Positions 1-8,197 of a DNA stretch of 64,000 nt are shown here, in pieces. Each line of letters starts with the position of its first letter. Positions within the stretch are counted from its first letter, which is position 1. The stretch comes from Hirschia sp964351655 (lineage in GTDB: Bacteria; Pseudomonadota; Alphaproteobacteria; Caulobacterales; Hyphomonadaceae). Below the pieces are notes generated by a model that saw only the letters and a program-made list of their open reading frames with translations, was not told the DNA's origin and ran no database searches. Both the position numbers and the translations under genes were made by a program. The DNA is taken from contig CAYGPD010000004.1 in the NCBI GenBank assembly GCA_964351655.1, forward strand, positions 62,001-126,000, read 5' to 3'.

Positions 1-463
1 CAGATTGGAGCATTTTCTTTGCATTGGATACAACATCTGGTCCAGAAGAGCGATAGGCCTCAAGCAGGACATTGCGCCATCCTTTGGCCGCCTGATTGAT
101 AATCTCTTTTCCAGAATCAGTTGTATGTAAAAGGCGCCTGCGACCATCCTTTGGGCAGGGAATTCTACGAATAAAACCGGCTTCTTCGAGCGCATTTAAA
201 TTTCTTGCTAAAGACTGTTTAGGCGCATTTAAGTGGGTACGAAGCTCTGAAATGTCGCATCCTTCAAGGTCATGCAGTTCTATCAAAGTATCCAATTCGG
301 CTTCTAATAGGTTCGCTTCCTGGGCAACACTATTCACCAAATATCTGATTTTTCGCGCAGATTGGCGAATAAGCGTCGCGCCGTGATCCAAATCCGACTC
401 GCGCAAATATAGACGCGACTCATCAGCCGAATTACTAACACCTCGCGCTACCGGGCGACTCAT
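1..463 (-). CDS. MarR-family transcriptional regulator (3' end outside window)
   Basis: Reading the minus strand from the ATG at 463-461 gives an uninterrupted frame of about 154 codons that runs off the left edge, so the C-terminus is missing. The protein begins MSRPVARGVSNSADESRLYL and carries a winged helix-turn-helix (around residues 65-115) with a recognition segment APKQSLARNLNALEEAGFI followed by a wing with PKDGRRR, typical of MarR proteins. It is divergent from ilvE, with about 100 bp between the two starts. A MarR regulator of the PetP type next to a branched-chain aminotransferase gene is, to my knowledge, a recurrent arrangement in alphaproteobacteria, so PetP is a reasonable but unproven identity. 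Ligand and targets cannot be told from sequence. Confidence 0.85.
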   Translation of the reverse strand, partial: MSRPVARGVSNSADESRLYLRESDLDHGATLIRQSARKIRYLVNSVAQEANLLEAELDTLIELHDLEGCDISELRTHLNAPKQSLARNLNALEEAGFIRRIPCPKDGRRRLLHTTDSGKEIINQAAKGWRNVLLEAYRSSGPDVVSNAKKMLQS

Positions 464-563
464 GGATTGATTGACAGGTCTAATCACTCTAAGAGAATGG
501 AATGACACTGCGCGGAACTCAAGTCGTTTAGTGTTAGTTTTTCAATTATTCGAGGAATTTCTC

Positions 564-1445
564 ATGTCTATGCTGCCTTATGATGATCGTGATGGATGGA
601 TCTGGCAGGACGGTGTCTTTGTGCCGTGGCGTGAGGCTAAGGTCCATGTTTTAACGCATTCGCTCCATTACGGTTCTGCTGTATTTGAAGGTGAGCGTGC
701 GTATGAAGGGCAGATTTTTAAATCTGACGAACACACTAAACGCCTCCACAAATCGGCTGAATATCTGGATTATAAGATTCCCTATTCTGTGGAAGAAATT
801 AATGCAGCCAAACAAGAATTGATGGCCAAGATGGGCTTCAAGGATTGTTACATTCGTGCATTTGCATGGCGCGGTTCTGAAATGATGGGTGTGTCAGCCC
901 AACAAAACACTATTCACCTCGCAATTGCGATGTGGGAATGGGGTAATTATTTCGCCGATAAAATGAAGGGTATTCGTGTGACCATGTCTAAATGGAAACG
1001 CCCTTCACCTGAAACGATTCCATCTGCTGCTAAAGCGGCAGGTCTTTACATGATCTGTACAATGTCAAAGCATGCAGCTGAAAAGCAGGGTTATGCAGAT
1101 GCACTCATGCTTGATTATCGCGGTTATGTTGCTGAATTAACGGGTGCGAACGTCTTCTTGATCAAAGATGGAGCAATTCACACACCTATTGCCGATTGTT
1201 TCCTTGACGGGATTACGCGCCGCACCGTGATTGATCTGGCGAAAGCACGTGGTTATGAGCTTATAGAGCGCCGTATCAAACCTGAAGAATTGGCTGACTT
1301 TACTGAGTGTTTTATCACTGGAACTGCTGCTGAAGTGACGCCAGTTGCTGAAATGGCAGGGCATGTTTACACACCGGGCGAAATCACCAAGGCTTTGGTT
1401 GAAGATTATGACGCACTTGTGCGTGGTAAACTGACCCTTTCCTAA
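564..1445 (+). CDS. ilvE: Branched-chain amino acid aminotransferase
   Basis: Class IV PLP-dependent aminotransferase that transfers the amino group between glutamate and the 2-keto acids of leucine, isoleucine and valine, in the cytoplasm. The 293-residue protein has the family landmarks: the N-terminal HSLHYGSAVFEG segment, the PLP lysine in SAAKAAG (about Lys157), and the downstream DYRGYVAELTGANVFLI stretch that is the class IV signature region. I start it at the ATG at 564, which has a GAGGA ribosome site 8-9 bases upstream. A longer in-frame reading from 471 adds about 31 residues that do not look like the family. The gene stands alone: a stem-loop follows it and a MarR gene diverges from it. 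Confidence 0.93.
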   Translation: MSMLPYDDRDGWIWQDGVFVPWREAKVHVLTHSLHYGSAVFEGERAYEGQIFKSDEHTKRLHKSAEYLDYKIPYSVEEINAAKQELMAKMGFKDCYIRAFAWRGSEMMGVSAQQNTIHLAIAMWEWGNYFADKMKGIRVTMSKWKRPSPETIPSAAKAAGLYMICTMSKHAAEKQGYADALMLDYRGYVAELTGANVFLIKDGAIHTPIADCFLDGITRRTVIDLAKARGYELIERRIKPEELADFTECFITGTAAEVTPVAEMAGHVYTPGEITKALVEDYDALVRGKLTLS

Positions 1446-1471
1446 GCGGACCTTCATGTTTTAGGAGTTTA

Positions 1472-1506
1472 ACCATGTTTCCTAAGGTAAACTGCGGAAA
1501 CATGGT
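1472..1506 (+). terminator. Stem-loop after ilvE, probable terminator
   Basis: Perfect 11-bp inverted repeat ACCATGTTTCC / GGAAACATGGT with a 13-base loop, 26 bases after the ilvE stop. No strong T tract follows, so termination efficiency is uncertain. Confidence 0.5.
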
Positions 1507-1629
1507 GCTTCCTGTTCGTGTTTTCATTGCTCTAAACGCATGAAAGCACTATGAGTTGGTGCAAGTTGTCTCAAACTGGTTTGTGAGATGATACAGGTTT
1601 AGTTTTTTAGTTTTTTCGGAGCAATTCTT

Positions 1630-1710
1630 ATGTCAGCTGTATATGCACTCGTGGGTACATTCGTCGTGTTCGCAATTTTGAACCTTATTGAGTACAAACG
1701 CTTAGACTAG
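1630..1710 (+). CDS. 26-residue predicted single-span membrane peptide
   Basis: A short frame begins at ATG 1630, preceded by a CGGAG ribosome site 9-10 bases upstream, and encodes MSAVYALVGTFVVFAILNLI followed by EYKRLD. The first 20 residues would make one transmembrane helix, leaving a short charged tail (EYKRLD), the composition of genuine bacterial small membrane proteins. It lies in the 326-bp gap between ilvE and the antiporter gene and points the same way as both. I do not recognise a named family. It could regulate or stabilise a neighbouring membrane protein, but that is a guess from location. It could also be a chance frame; conservation in relatives would decide. Confidence 0.5.
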   Translation: MSAVYALVGTFVVFAILNLIEYKRLD

Positions 1711-1771
1711 TTGCCTTTGGTATTCGACGTTCGCAACCGTTCTCGATACTTATTAGGTGTTTCTATCTGAC

Positions 1772-2779
1772 ATGATTATGCAAATTATCTGGCTGCTTTG
1801 CGGATTGGCATTGCTTTTGTTCGCGGGTGACGCGCTTGTGCGCGGCGCTGTAGCTGCTGCTTTAAAGGCAGGGCTTTCGCCACTTGTGGCGGGTATTGTC
1901 GTTATCGGCTTTGGGACTTCATTGCCCGAGGTGCTTGTATCGGTAGATGCAACATTAAATAGCGCAGAAGATCTCGCGCATGGAAATATTGTTGGTTCCA
2001 ACATTGCCAACATTATGCTTGTGCTTGGTTTTACAGCCATATTTGCACCAGTTGCGACCAATGCATTTGGAACCGGACGTTCCATGGCGGTCACGTTGTT
2101 TGCAACATTCCTTTGGATAGGTGTCACCTATTATTATGGTCTAAATCCAATATGGGGTAGTGTATTCCTCGCACTTTTGATTGCTTACATCTTCGTTATT
2201 GTTGTTTCGAGCCGTAAAAAAGTTGGAATCTCAGGTGTTCATCATGATGATGTATCTGACGAAGTGGATGTTGCTGATAAAGATATGCCGATTTGGAAGG
2301 TGTGTGTATTCCTTCTGATTGGTCTGCTTGGTTTGGCTTTGGGTGCTCGATTGACGATTAACTCAGGTGTTTTCATCGCGCGTGAGTTGAATGTGTCTGA
2401 AGCGATTATTGGTTTGACCCTTTTGGCGGTTGGTACGTCACTTCCTGAAATTGGCGCAAGTATTGCGGCCGCTATGCGTAAACACACCGATGTTGTGCTT
2501 GGGAATGTTGTGGGGTCTAATCTGTTCAACTTGTTTGCGGCAGGTGGCGCGATTGCGCTGGTAAAAACCCAGACTATTGGTGAGAGTTTTCATACTTATA
2601 ACCACTGGGTTATGGCCATTGCGACGGTAGCTATCGCATTGTTTGTGGCCTTCAAGTGGAAAATTGGCCGTATAATGGGTGTTGTATTCTTACTTGGATA
2701 TGCTGCTTATATTTATGGTCTGATAAACGGTTTCTCTTTTACGGGGCTTATTAATTCAGCGGCAGGGACGCCGATTTAG
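1772..2779 (+). CDS. CaCA-family calcium/sodium antiporter (YrbG-like)
   Basis: Inner-membrane cation exchanger of the Ca2+:cation antiporter superfamily. The 335-residue protein has the two inverted alpha repeats that define the family: GFGTSLPEVLVSVDATL with GNIVGSNIANIMLVLG in the N-half, and AVGTSLPEIGASIAAAM with GNVVGSNLFNLFAAGG in the C-half. The halves are joined by an acidic loop (HHDDVSDEVDVADKD, about residues 158-172). About ten hydrophobic segments are visible. Start codon is uncertain: ATG 1772 is chosen, ATG 1778 or GTG 1757 are alternatives. The stop overlaps the start of the following reductase gene by one base, so the two are translated from one message. Ion specificity cannot be read from sequence. 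Confidence 0.88.
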   Translation: MIMQIIWLLCGLALLLFAGDALVRGAVAAALKAGLSPLVAGIVVIGFGTSLPEVLVSVDATLNSAEDLAHGNIVGSNIANIMLVLGFTAIFAPVATNAFGTGRSMAVTLFATFLWIGVTYYYGLNPIWGSVFLALLIAYIFVIVVSSRKKVGISGVHHDDVSDEVDVADKDMPIWKVCVFLLIGLLGLALGARLTINSGVFIARELNVSEAIIGLTLLAVGTSLPEIGASIAAAMRKHTDVVLGNVVGSNLFNLFAAGGAIALVKTQTIGESFHTYNHWVMAIATVAIALFVAFKWKIGRIMGVVFLLGYAAYIYGLINGFSFTGLINSAAGTPI

Positions 2780-3540
2780 TGATTGTAAAAAATGCACTTA
2801 TAACTGGAGCAGGTCGACGCATAGGTCAGGCATTGGCGACCAGTTTGGGGGCGCGTGGTTTTCAAGTTGCCATTCATTATCGTTCCTCTAAGGCGGGCGC
2901 GCAGCAGACTTTGGATGCTGTGCGTGCAGCAGGTAGTGATGGCGTACTTGTACAGGCTGACTTACTAGAAGAGGACCAACTTGCGGGTTTGATAGCAGAT
3001 GCAACTGCTCAGCTTGGCGGTCCGTTGGGCGTGCTGGTAAATAATGCATCCGCATTCAATGATGATGATTTAAAAACGCATGATATCAAAAGCTGGGAAT
3101 TACACATGGGTGTAAATTTGCGGGCACCGATTGCGCTTTCTCAAACTTTTGCAAACCAAGTTAGCGATGACGCCAAGGGCTTGATCATCAATATGATCGA
3201 TCAACGAGTGTGGAAGCTGAACCCAAATTTCTTTAGTTATACTTTGTCTAAGTCGGCTTTGCTTGCGGCGACCCATACTATGGCGCAGGCGCTTGCACCG
3301 AATATTCGTGTGAATGGAATTGGACCGGGACCAACCTTGCGAAATGAACGTCAGTCAGCTCAAGACTTTCAGCAACAAGTTGATGCGACATTGACGGGTG
3401 AAGGATCTTCGCCGGACGAGATCGTCAAAGCGCTGTTATATTTCTTGGATGCAGAAGCCGTGACGGGACAAATGCTTGCTGTTGATGGCGGTCAGCACCT
3501 TGTTTGGAAAACGCCCGATGTAGATGGGGTCGTGGAATAA
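2779..3540 (+). CDS. Short-chain dehydrogenase/reductase next to folB (pteridine reductase-like)
   Basis: NAD(P)-dependent oxidoreductase of the classical SDR family, 253 residues. Visible motifs: nucleotide-binding TGAGRRIG near the N-terminus (arginines after the glycine suggest NADPH), NNASAF around residue 90, catalytic tyrosine in FFSYTLSKSALL (YxxxK), and NGIGPGPT after it. A GTG start at 2779 overlaps the antiporter stop; folB follows after 4 bases. SDRs of this type beside folB resemble FolM/PTR1 pteridine reductases that reduce dihydrofolate or dihydromonapterin, and the GAGRRIG pattern fits that group. The substrate assignment is inferred from neighbourhood, not shown by catalytic residues. 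Confidence 0.82.
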   Translation: MIVKNALITGAGRRIGQALATSLGARGFQVAIHYRSSKAGAQQTLDAVRAAGSDGVLVQADLLEEDQLAGLIADATAQLGGPLGVLVNNASAFNDDDLKTHDIKSWELHMGVNLRAPIALSQTFANQVSDDAKGLIINMIDQRVWKLNPNFFSYTLSKSALLAATHTMAQALAPNIRVNGIGPGPTLRNERQSAQDFQQQVDATLTGEGSSPDEIVKALLYFLDAEAVTGQMLAVDGGQHLVWKTPDVDGVVE

Positions 3541-3544
3541 TATT

Positions 3545-3931
3545 ATGAGTAAAATGAATATATCGGCATTTCAATATAACGCAGATTACACGCAAATTTT
3601 TCTTAAACGCCTGACGATTCGGGCGCAATTGGGTGTGTTCACCCATGAAAAAGGCCGTACTCAGCCATTAATTTTGAGTGTGCGTGTGTGGGCGAGCGTG
3701 AAGCCGGTAAAAGATGATCTAGTGGAAACTGTAGATTATAACCTGTTTTCAGATACGGCGCGTGATCTCGCCGAGAATCAACACTTTGATCTGGTGGAGA
3801 CTTTTCTCAACACGATGGCTGACCGTATTATGGCGCATCCGCAAATTGTGGCAGGTGAGTTTGAGGCTGAAAAGCCCGAAGCTATCGAAGGTGCTGAATG
3901 CGCAGGTGCTGTGGTGTATCGCTGTAAATAG
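3545..3931 (+). CDS. folB: Dihydroneopterin aldolase
   Basis: Cytoplasmic enzyme of folate synthesis that cleaves 7,8-dihydroneopterin to 6-hydroxymethyl-dihydropterin and glycolaldehyde. The 128-residue product has the FolB T-fold signature: IFLKRLTIRAQLGVFTHEKG near the N-terminus (LGVxxHEK), DDLVETVDYNLFSDTA in the middle, and the HFDLVETFLNTMADRI helix where the conserved glutamate sits. I start it at ATG 3545, four bases after the reductase stop; a start at 3524 would overlap that gene and adds nothing recognisable. It shares a message with the upstream reductase and probably the antiporter. The downstream gene is convergent. Confidence 0.9.
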   Translation: MSKMNISAFQYNADYTQIFLKRLTIRAQLGVFTHEKGRTQPLILSVRVWASVKPVKDDLVETVDYNLFSDTARDLAENQHFDLVETFLNTMADRIMAHPQIVAGEFEAEKPEAIEGAECAGAVVYRCK

Positions 3932-3935
3932 AGCG

Positions 3936-4469
3936 CTATTTGTGCTTTTTACCGGACGCTTTTTTGGCGGTGTGTTTTAGTTCTTTAGGTGTTACGAATG
4001 TGTGTAATACCCAATCATGTTCTGGTGTGGTGCGGCGGAAAACGGCTGCGGCAGATGTGGGGAACCCCATGCGAATGCGAACTTCGTTCTCTGTTGACCC
4101 GAGTGCTAAACTTGAGGACAGCAGCTGTATTCCCGGATTGTGGCCAATAACCAACACGCTTTTACAGTCGGACGTCTGAGCTTTCATATTTGTGTGGGTG
4201 AGGATCGTGTGAGATTCAGCTAAATAAAGCTCAGGCGATGAGATGGCGGGTGGTGTGCTGAAGGTTGGGCTGATTGCTTCGAGTGTTTCCGAACAGCGTA
4301 CGGCATCTGAATGGATGATGAGATCTGGACGTGCACCTATTCCGTATAGGGATTTGGCGATTAAGCGGGCATCATCCCATCCACGCTGCGTCAATCTACG
4401 TTCATGGTCAGCTTCACCATGACTCGCTGGATGCGTTTTAGCGTGACGAAATAGAATGAGCTCAATCAT
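3936..4469 (-). CDS. SixA-like histidine phosphatase
   Basis: Small member of the histidine phosphatase (RHG) superfamily, about 177 residues. The catalytic motif LILFRHAKT is at the N-terminus; further landmarks are RRLTQRGWDDARLIA, the HSDAVRCSETLE segment and the second catalytic histidine in LVIGHNPGIQLLSSSL. Together these match the SixA group, which dephosphorylates phosphohistidine on phosphotransfer domains and small molecules. The C-terminus is lysine-rich (KASGKKHK). I start at ATG 4469 (MIELILFRHAKT); a start 12 bases upstream is possible. It is convergent with folB, 4 bases between stops. The physiological substrate cannot be inferred. Confidence 0.86.
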   Translation of the reverse strand: MIELILFRHAKTHPASHGEADHERRLTQRGWDDARLIAKSLYGIGARPDLIIHSDAVRCSETLEAISPTFSTPPAISSPELYLAESHTILTHTNMKAQTSDCKSVLVIGHNPGIQLLSSSLALGSTENEVRIRMGFPTSAAAVFRRTTPEHDWVLHTFVTPKELKHTAKKASGKKHK

Positions 4470-4689
4470 GGGGTGCCTCATAATACGTGCATGGGATTTT
4501 ATAATGAGGGTATATCCAGACTTTGGCAAATATGCCTAGCATATTCTGCAATTGGGCGATCATTGATTTGCAATATATGGATTTATTTCTCGAAGAAGGT
4601 GAATTTATCCAACGCTAAAGCGTGCAATTGTGCTGACTTTCGGTATTGATGGAGGCAATTGTCGTCAGGTTATCGTGAGCTGCTCTGTC

Positions 4690-6270
4690 ATGAGATATTT
4701 TCCGTTCTTTCTTGTCTGTATTGCGTTTGCTATTGCTGTCCTTTCTAGTCTGTATACCGAATGGGCGTGGCTAGCGATTATACCGCTCGCAGTGTTGTTG
4801 TGGTTTGGGGTAGCTGACCTCATGCAGGTTAGACATGCTGTGCGCCGCAATTATCCGGTCACTGGACGGTTTCGTTGGTTTTTCTATTGGTTGCGCCCGT
4901 TTCTTCGTCAATACATTGTCGAAAGCGAAACTGAAGGGCGTCCGTTCAACAATGAGCAGCGTCAATTAGTTTATAAACGCGCAGCGAACGGCAGCAGTGT
5001 TGAACCCTTTGGATCACACGTCGACAATAACACAATTGGGTTTGAGTGGATTGCACACTCTATCGGTGCAGTTGAACCTGCCCCTATTGAAAGCTTGCGG
5101 GTGATGGTAGGCGGACCAGATTGCAAAAAGCCGTATTCAGCAAGCGTGCTCAATATTTCCGCCATGAGTTATGGCTCATTAAGTGGTCGCGCGATTGAAG
5201 CGCTAAATCGCGGCGCGGCAAAAGGTAACTTTTATCATGACACGGGTGAGGGGGGCGTCTCTCAATTTCACAAAGCTGGAAATGGTGATTTGGTGTGGGA
5301 GTTGGGATCGGGATATTTTGGATGCCGTACACCGGATGGAAATTTCGATGCAAAGCGCTTTAAAGAGGTGGCTTCACTTGAACAGATAAAGATGATTGAG
5401 ATCAAATTATCTCAAGGTGCCAAGCCGGGGCATGGCGGGCTGCTGCCAGGGGCTAAGGTGACGCAAGCCATAGCAGAAACGCGCGGGGTCCCCGTGGGAA
5501 AAACTGTGGTATCACCACCTTACCATAAAGCATTCTCAAACCCACTAGAGCTTGTGCAGTTTATCGCTAAATTACGCGAATTATCGGGTGGAAAACCTGT
5601 TGGATTTAAACTGTGTATGGGGCCAGCTTATGAATTTCTCTCTATTATCAAGGCAATAATAGAGACAGGTATTAAACCAGACTTTATTGTTGTTGATGGC
5701 GCTGAAGGCGGGACGGGTGCTGCGCCTATGGAGTTTCAAGATCATATTGGATCACCCTTGCGGGATGGACTAATCCTCGCACGTAATGCGTTAATTGCAG
5801 CAGGATTAAAAGATGATATCCGGCTGGCAGTGTCGGGAAAGATTGTATCCGGCTATGGTATGGCAGCGGCAATGGCGCTTGGAGCGGACTGGATAAATTC
5901 AGCACGTGGTTTCATGTTTGCCTTAGGGTGTGTGCAATCTCTCCATTGCCACAATAATACATGTCCAACAGGTATTGCCACTCAAGATCCAGGCCGTGAA
6001 CGTGGATTGGTCGTTCCAGATAAAGCTGACCGAGTCTACCACTTTCAACACAATACATTGCATGCACTTAGTGAAGTGATCGCGTCTGCTGGAGTGACGC
6101 ACCCGTATGAATTGGACCCTGATCGTTTGATGATTAAGGCCGATACGATGCGATCTGTGCCTGCGTCTCAATATTATGATCTGCTAGAAAAAGATGCTTT
6201 GCTTACGTCTCCCAATGAGACCTATTTGGCGCAAGATTGGGCGAGAGCAAGATCTGATAGCTTTCGCTAA
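4690..6270 (+). CDS. Membrane-anchored FMN-binding glutamate synthase-family protein
   Basis: 526 residues. Two hydrophobic segments (about 4-20 and 25-42) anchor the N-terminus; the rest is the FMN-binding central domain of glutamate synthase large subunits: ISAMSYGSLSGRAIEALNRG, the HDTGEGGVS loop, KPGHGGLLPG, VDGAEGGTGAAP and GADWINSARGFMFALGC. The cysteines in CVQSLHCHNNTCPTG match the 3Fe-4S cluster ligands of GltB. There is no glutaminase or GXGXG domain, so it is not complete glutamate synthase; such stand-alone proteins are widespread and mostly of unknown substrate. ATG 4690 is chosen because the membrane segment begins there; a start at 4630 is possible but lacks support. The DUF4105 gene follows 18 bp later, probably in one operon. 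Confidence 0.85.
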   Translation: MRYFPFFLVCIAFAIAVLSSLYTEWAWLAIIPLAVLLWFGVADLMQVRHAVRRNYPVTGRFRWFFYWLRPFLRQYIVESETEGRPFNNEQRQLVYKRAANGSSVEPFGSHVDNNTIGFEWIAHSIGAVEPAPIESLRVMVGGPDCKKPYSASVLNISAMSYGSLSGRAIEALNRGAAKGNFYHDTGEGGVSQFHKAGNGDLVWELGSGYFGCRTPDGNFDAKRFKEVASLEQIKMIEIKLSQGAKPGHGGLLPGAKVTQAIAETRGVPVGKTVVSPPYHKAFSNPLELVQFIAKLRELSGGKPVGFKLCMGPAYEFLSIIKAIIETGIKPDFIVVDGAEGGTGAAPMEFQDHIGSPLRDGLILARNALIAAGLKDDIRLAVSGKIVSGYGMAAAMALGADWINSARGFMFALGCVQSLHCHNNTCPTGIATQDPGRERGLVVPDKADRVYHFQHNTLHALSEVIASAGVTHPYELDPDRLMIKADTMRSVPASQYYDLLEKDALLTSPNETYLAQDWARARSDSFR

Positions 6271-6288
6271 TGCGATGGACAGGATAAA

Positions 6289-7221
6289 ATGATGAGAATC
6301 CTAAAAGAAGAGATTATTCAGAAAGTTATCTCCAATAGCGGTAAGGTACGCCGCTATCCTGCAACGAGCGCGCTGGTCGGATTATTTCTCGTTATATTGT
6401 TTGCCACTTTGTATGGCGTGTCGCGTCCAGCACGTCACGATCGGGATTTTGTGGAGCATTTATCGCGCTTGCCTCATGTGGAGATGGAGGAACAGAGCTT
6501 TGAGGTGTTTCCGACACGTAATTGGAGTTATTCTTCTATAGGTCCAGTGCAGAAAAGTTGGCAAGAATTGCCGATTGGATATGCATTCGAAGATTTGAAA
6601 AAGACGTGGTTTCTTGTCGAGCCTCACCCAGGTGTTGATGCTATGGCGCACACACTTGTCCTATTTGAATTTTCTAACGACCGTTTGCTTGGATTGACGA
6701 TTGAGGCCCGGCGTGAGGTGGGTGAAAAATACTCTGCGTTTGATGGTAATTGGGGCAAGTTTGAGTTGCTCTATGTGTGGGCGGAAGCGCGTGACCTAGT
6801 TCTGAGGCGCGCGATTTATCTAAATAAAAACATTGAGATTTATCCACTGGATATTAGCCAAGAGCAATCAATCTCATTCCTAAAAGAGATGCTAGGTCAA
6901 ACGAAACGCATTGAAAATAAAGCGCGTCTTTACAATACGTTGTTTTCAAACTGCACGAATGAGTTGGGAAAGAATGCAGGACTCAATTGGCATCCGTCAT
7001 TTATACTGACGGGATATGCTTCTAAGCATTTATATAGGATGGGGTTGATTAAGGACAGGGGAGACGGGTTTGTGCAAACACGACAACGCGCCAATATCAC
7101 AGCTTTTTTGAAGGCATTGCATGAAGATCAACCACAAATGCAAAGTGAGATGTTTGACCAGACTCTACTTATGCATTTGCGAGAGAGATGGTTTAGCTCC
7201 ACCACAACTGAGCGAAGCTAA
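6289..7221 (+). CDS. DUF4105 (Lnb N-terminal-like) periplasmic protein
   Basis: 310 residues. One N-terminal transmembrane or uncleaved signal segment (about 23-43, TSALVGLFLVILFATLYGVS) is followed by a periplasmic domain. The segment RLYNTLFSNCTNELGKNAG with WHPSFILTGYASKHLYRMG matches DUF4105, the domain of the Lnb lipoprotein N-acyltransferase family; its conserved cysteine (here in SNCTNE) and histidine are candidates for the active site. The size fits a DUF4105 protein that lacks the long C-terminal part of full Lnb. It sits just behind the FMN protein gene and is convergent with bfr. A role in lipoprotein or envelope acyl chemistry is inference from family only. Confidence 0.72.
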   Translation: MMRILKEEIIQKVISNSGKVRRYPATSALVGLFLVILFATLYGVSRPARHDRDFVEHLSRLPHVEMEEQSFEVFPTRNWSYSSIGPVQKSWQELPIGYAFEDLKKTWFLVEPHPGVDAMAHTLVLFEFSNDRLLGLTIEARREVGEKYSAFDGNWGKFELLYVWAEARDLVLRRAIYLNKNIEIYPLDISQEQSISFLKEMLGQTKRIENKARLYNTLFSNCTNELGKNAGLNWHPSFILTGYASKHLYRMGLIKDRGDGFVQTRQRANITAFLKALHEDQPQMQSEMFDQTLLMHLRERWFSSTTTERS

Positions 7222-7236
7222 ACTGAAAGAAATATA

Positions 7237-7716
7237 CTATTCTTTTGCTGATTTACTTTGAAGCTGAATGTAATTTTGAACACCCATTTGCTCGATCATG
7301 GATTGTTGTGTTTCAATCCAATCAACGTGCTCTTCTTCATTGTCCAGAATTTTGTTAAAAAGGTCACGTGAGATGTAGTCGCGGACGCTTTCTGAGTATT
7401 CGATTGCATCTCGAAGAAGCGGGATAGCTTGGTTTTCCAGTTTTAGGTCAGCTTCAAGAATTTCTTCAACGTTTTCACCAATACGCAATTTGCCGAGATC
7501 TTGCAGGTTTGGCAGGCCGTCTAGGAAGAGAACGCGGTCAATCAACCAATCAGCATGCTGCATTTCTTCAATGGATTCTTTATATTCTTTTTCAGCTAGA
7601 ACACTTATTCCCCAGTCTTTTAGCATACGGGAATGCAGGAAATATTGATTGATTGCTGTAAGCTCGTTCTTCAATGCTTTGTTGAGGAACTCAATGACTT
7701 TTGCATCGCCCTTCAT
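7237..7716 (-). CDS. bfr: Bacterioferritin
   Basis: 24-subunit haem-containing iron store of the cytoplasm, 159 residues. All ferroxidase ligands line up with the family when numbered from this start: Glu18 (KNELTAINQYF), Glu51 and His54 (EEMQHADW), Glu94 (LENQAIPLL) and Glu127/His130 (NEEEHVDW). Met52 is the haem-ligating methionine. I start at ATG 7716 because AAGGA lies 7 bases upstream; the ATG two codons earlier is too close to that site. The bacterioferritin-associated ferredoxin gene is upstream on the same strand, and a perfect palindrome lies between them. Confidence 0.95.
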   Translation of the reverse strand: MKGDAKVIEFLNKALKNELTAINQYFLHSRMLKDWGISVLAEKEYKESIEEMQHADWLIDRVLFLDGLPNLQDLGKLRIGENVEEILEADLKLENQAIPLLRDAIEYSESVRDYISRDLFNKILDNEEEHVDWIETQQSMIEQMGVQNYIQLQSKSAKE

Positions 7717-7848
7717 GACCATATCCTTATTTTTGTGTCTTAATGTGTTGGCACAAAGAATACTTATTTTCGCCTGCGATAGCAACGAAATTAACGAAAA
7801 AATCTAATTTAAACAATGGGTTTGAGAATGCATCTTAGTTCGGGATGC

Positions 7849-7863
7849 GAATGAAAATCATTC
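7849..7863. promoter_or_regulatory. Perfect palindrome GAATGA-AAA-TCATTC upstream of bfr
   Basis: A 6-bp inverted repeat with a 3-base centre overlaps the bfd stop codon and lies about 130 bases before the bfr start. Its size and AT-rich centre resemble Fur-type iron boxes, which fits its place between two iron-storage genes. Regulator identity is a guess. Confidence 0.4.
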
Positions 7864-8052
7864 AGCAGCAATATCATTAGCTGTTTCAATATCTTGGCGA
7901 TTTGAGATCATTTCTGCGATATCGTGTCTGCATTGGCCGCAGTTAAAGCGTGTTTGGTGGTGAGCCATCACAGCAGGCGCAGATTCAGCGCCGGCGTCTA
8001 TCGCTTCCGATATCTTTTTTTCATTGAGACGGCGGCAAATACAAATGATCAT
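7858..8052 (-). CDS. bfd: Bacterioferritin-associated ferredoxin
   Basis: 64-residue [2Fe-2S] protein that passes electrons to bacterioferritin so that stored iron can be released. Numbering from ATG 8052, the four cluster cysteines are Cys4, Cys6, Cys38 and Cys41 (MIICICRR and NCGQC), the exact spacing of the Bfd family. A longer upstream reading would add about 42 unrelated residues and is rejected. It lies directly upstream of bfr on the same strand, which supports the pairing. A Fur-box-like sequence lies 20-35 bases upstream of the start, consistent with induction of iron release under iron shortage. Confidence 0.92.
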   Translation of the reverse strand: MIICICRRLNEKKISEAIDAGAESAPAVMAHHQTRFNCGQCRHDIAEMISNRQDIETANDIAAE

Positions 8053-8072
8053 GAGAACTATTTGCAACCTAT

Positions 8073-8086
8073 GAGAATGATTGTCA
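8073..8086. promoter_or_regulatory. Fur-box-like site upstream of bfd
   Basis: GAGAATGATTGTCA matches 11 of the first 14 bases of the classical Fur consensus GATAATGATAATCATTATC. It lies about 20 bases before the bfd start codon, where a repressor would block initiation. bfd is a known Fur target in other proteobacteria; here the site is only a visual match. Confidence 0.4.
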
Positions 8087-8197
8087 ACAACAAAATCGTG
8101 ATTTCCGTACTTCATATTTAGCCGAGGTCGTTTTTTCTTAACATCTAGATGGAAGACTGCAGGAAACATTCCAAACATAAGTGTAAGGCCCCGAACT

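Noticed and set aside
96..386. 96-codon plus-strand frame
   Set aside because: It is the complement of the MarR regulator gene on the minus strand, which has a clear winged-helix sequence.
1458..1476. TTAACCAT resembling a CtrA half-site after ilvE
   Set aside because: No second TTAA at the required spacing, and the bases are part of the ilvE terminator stem.
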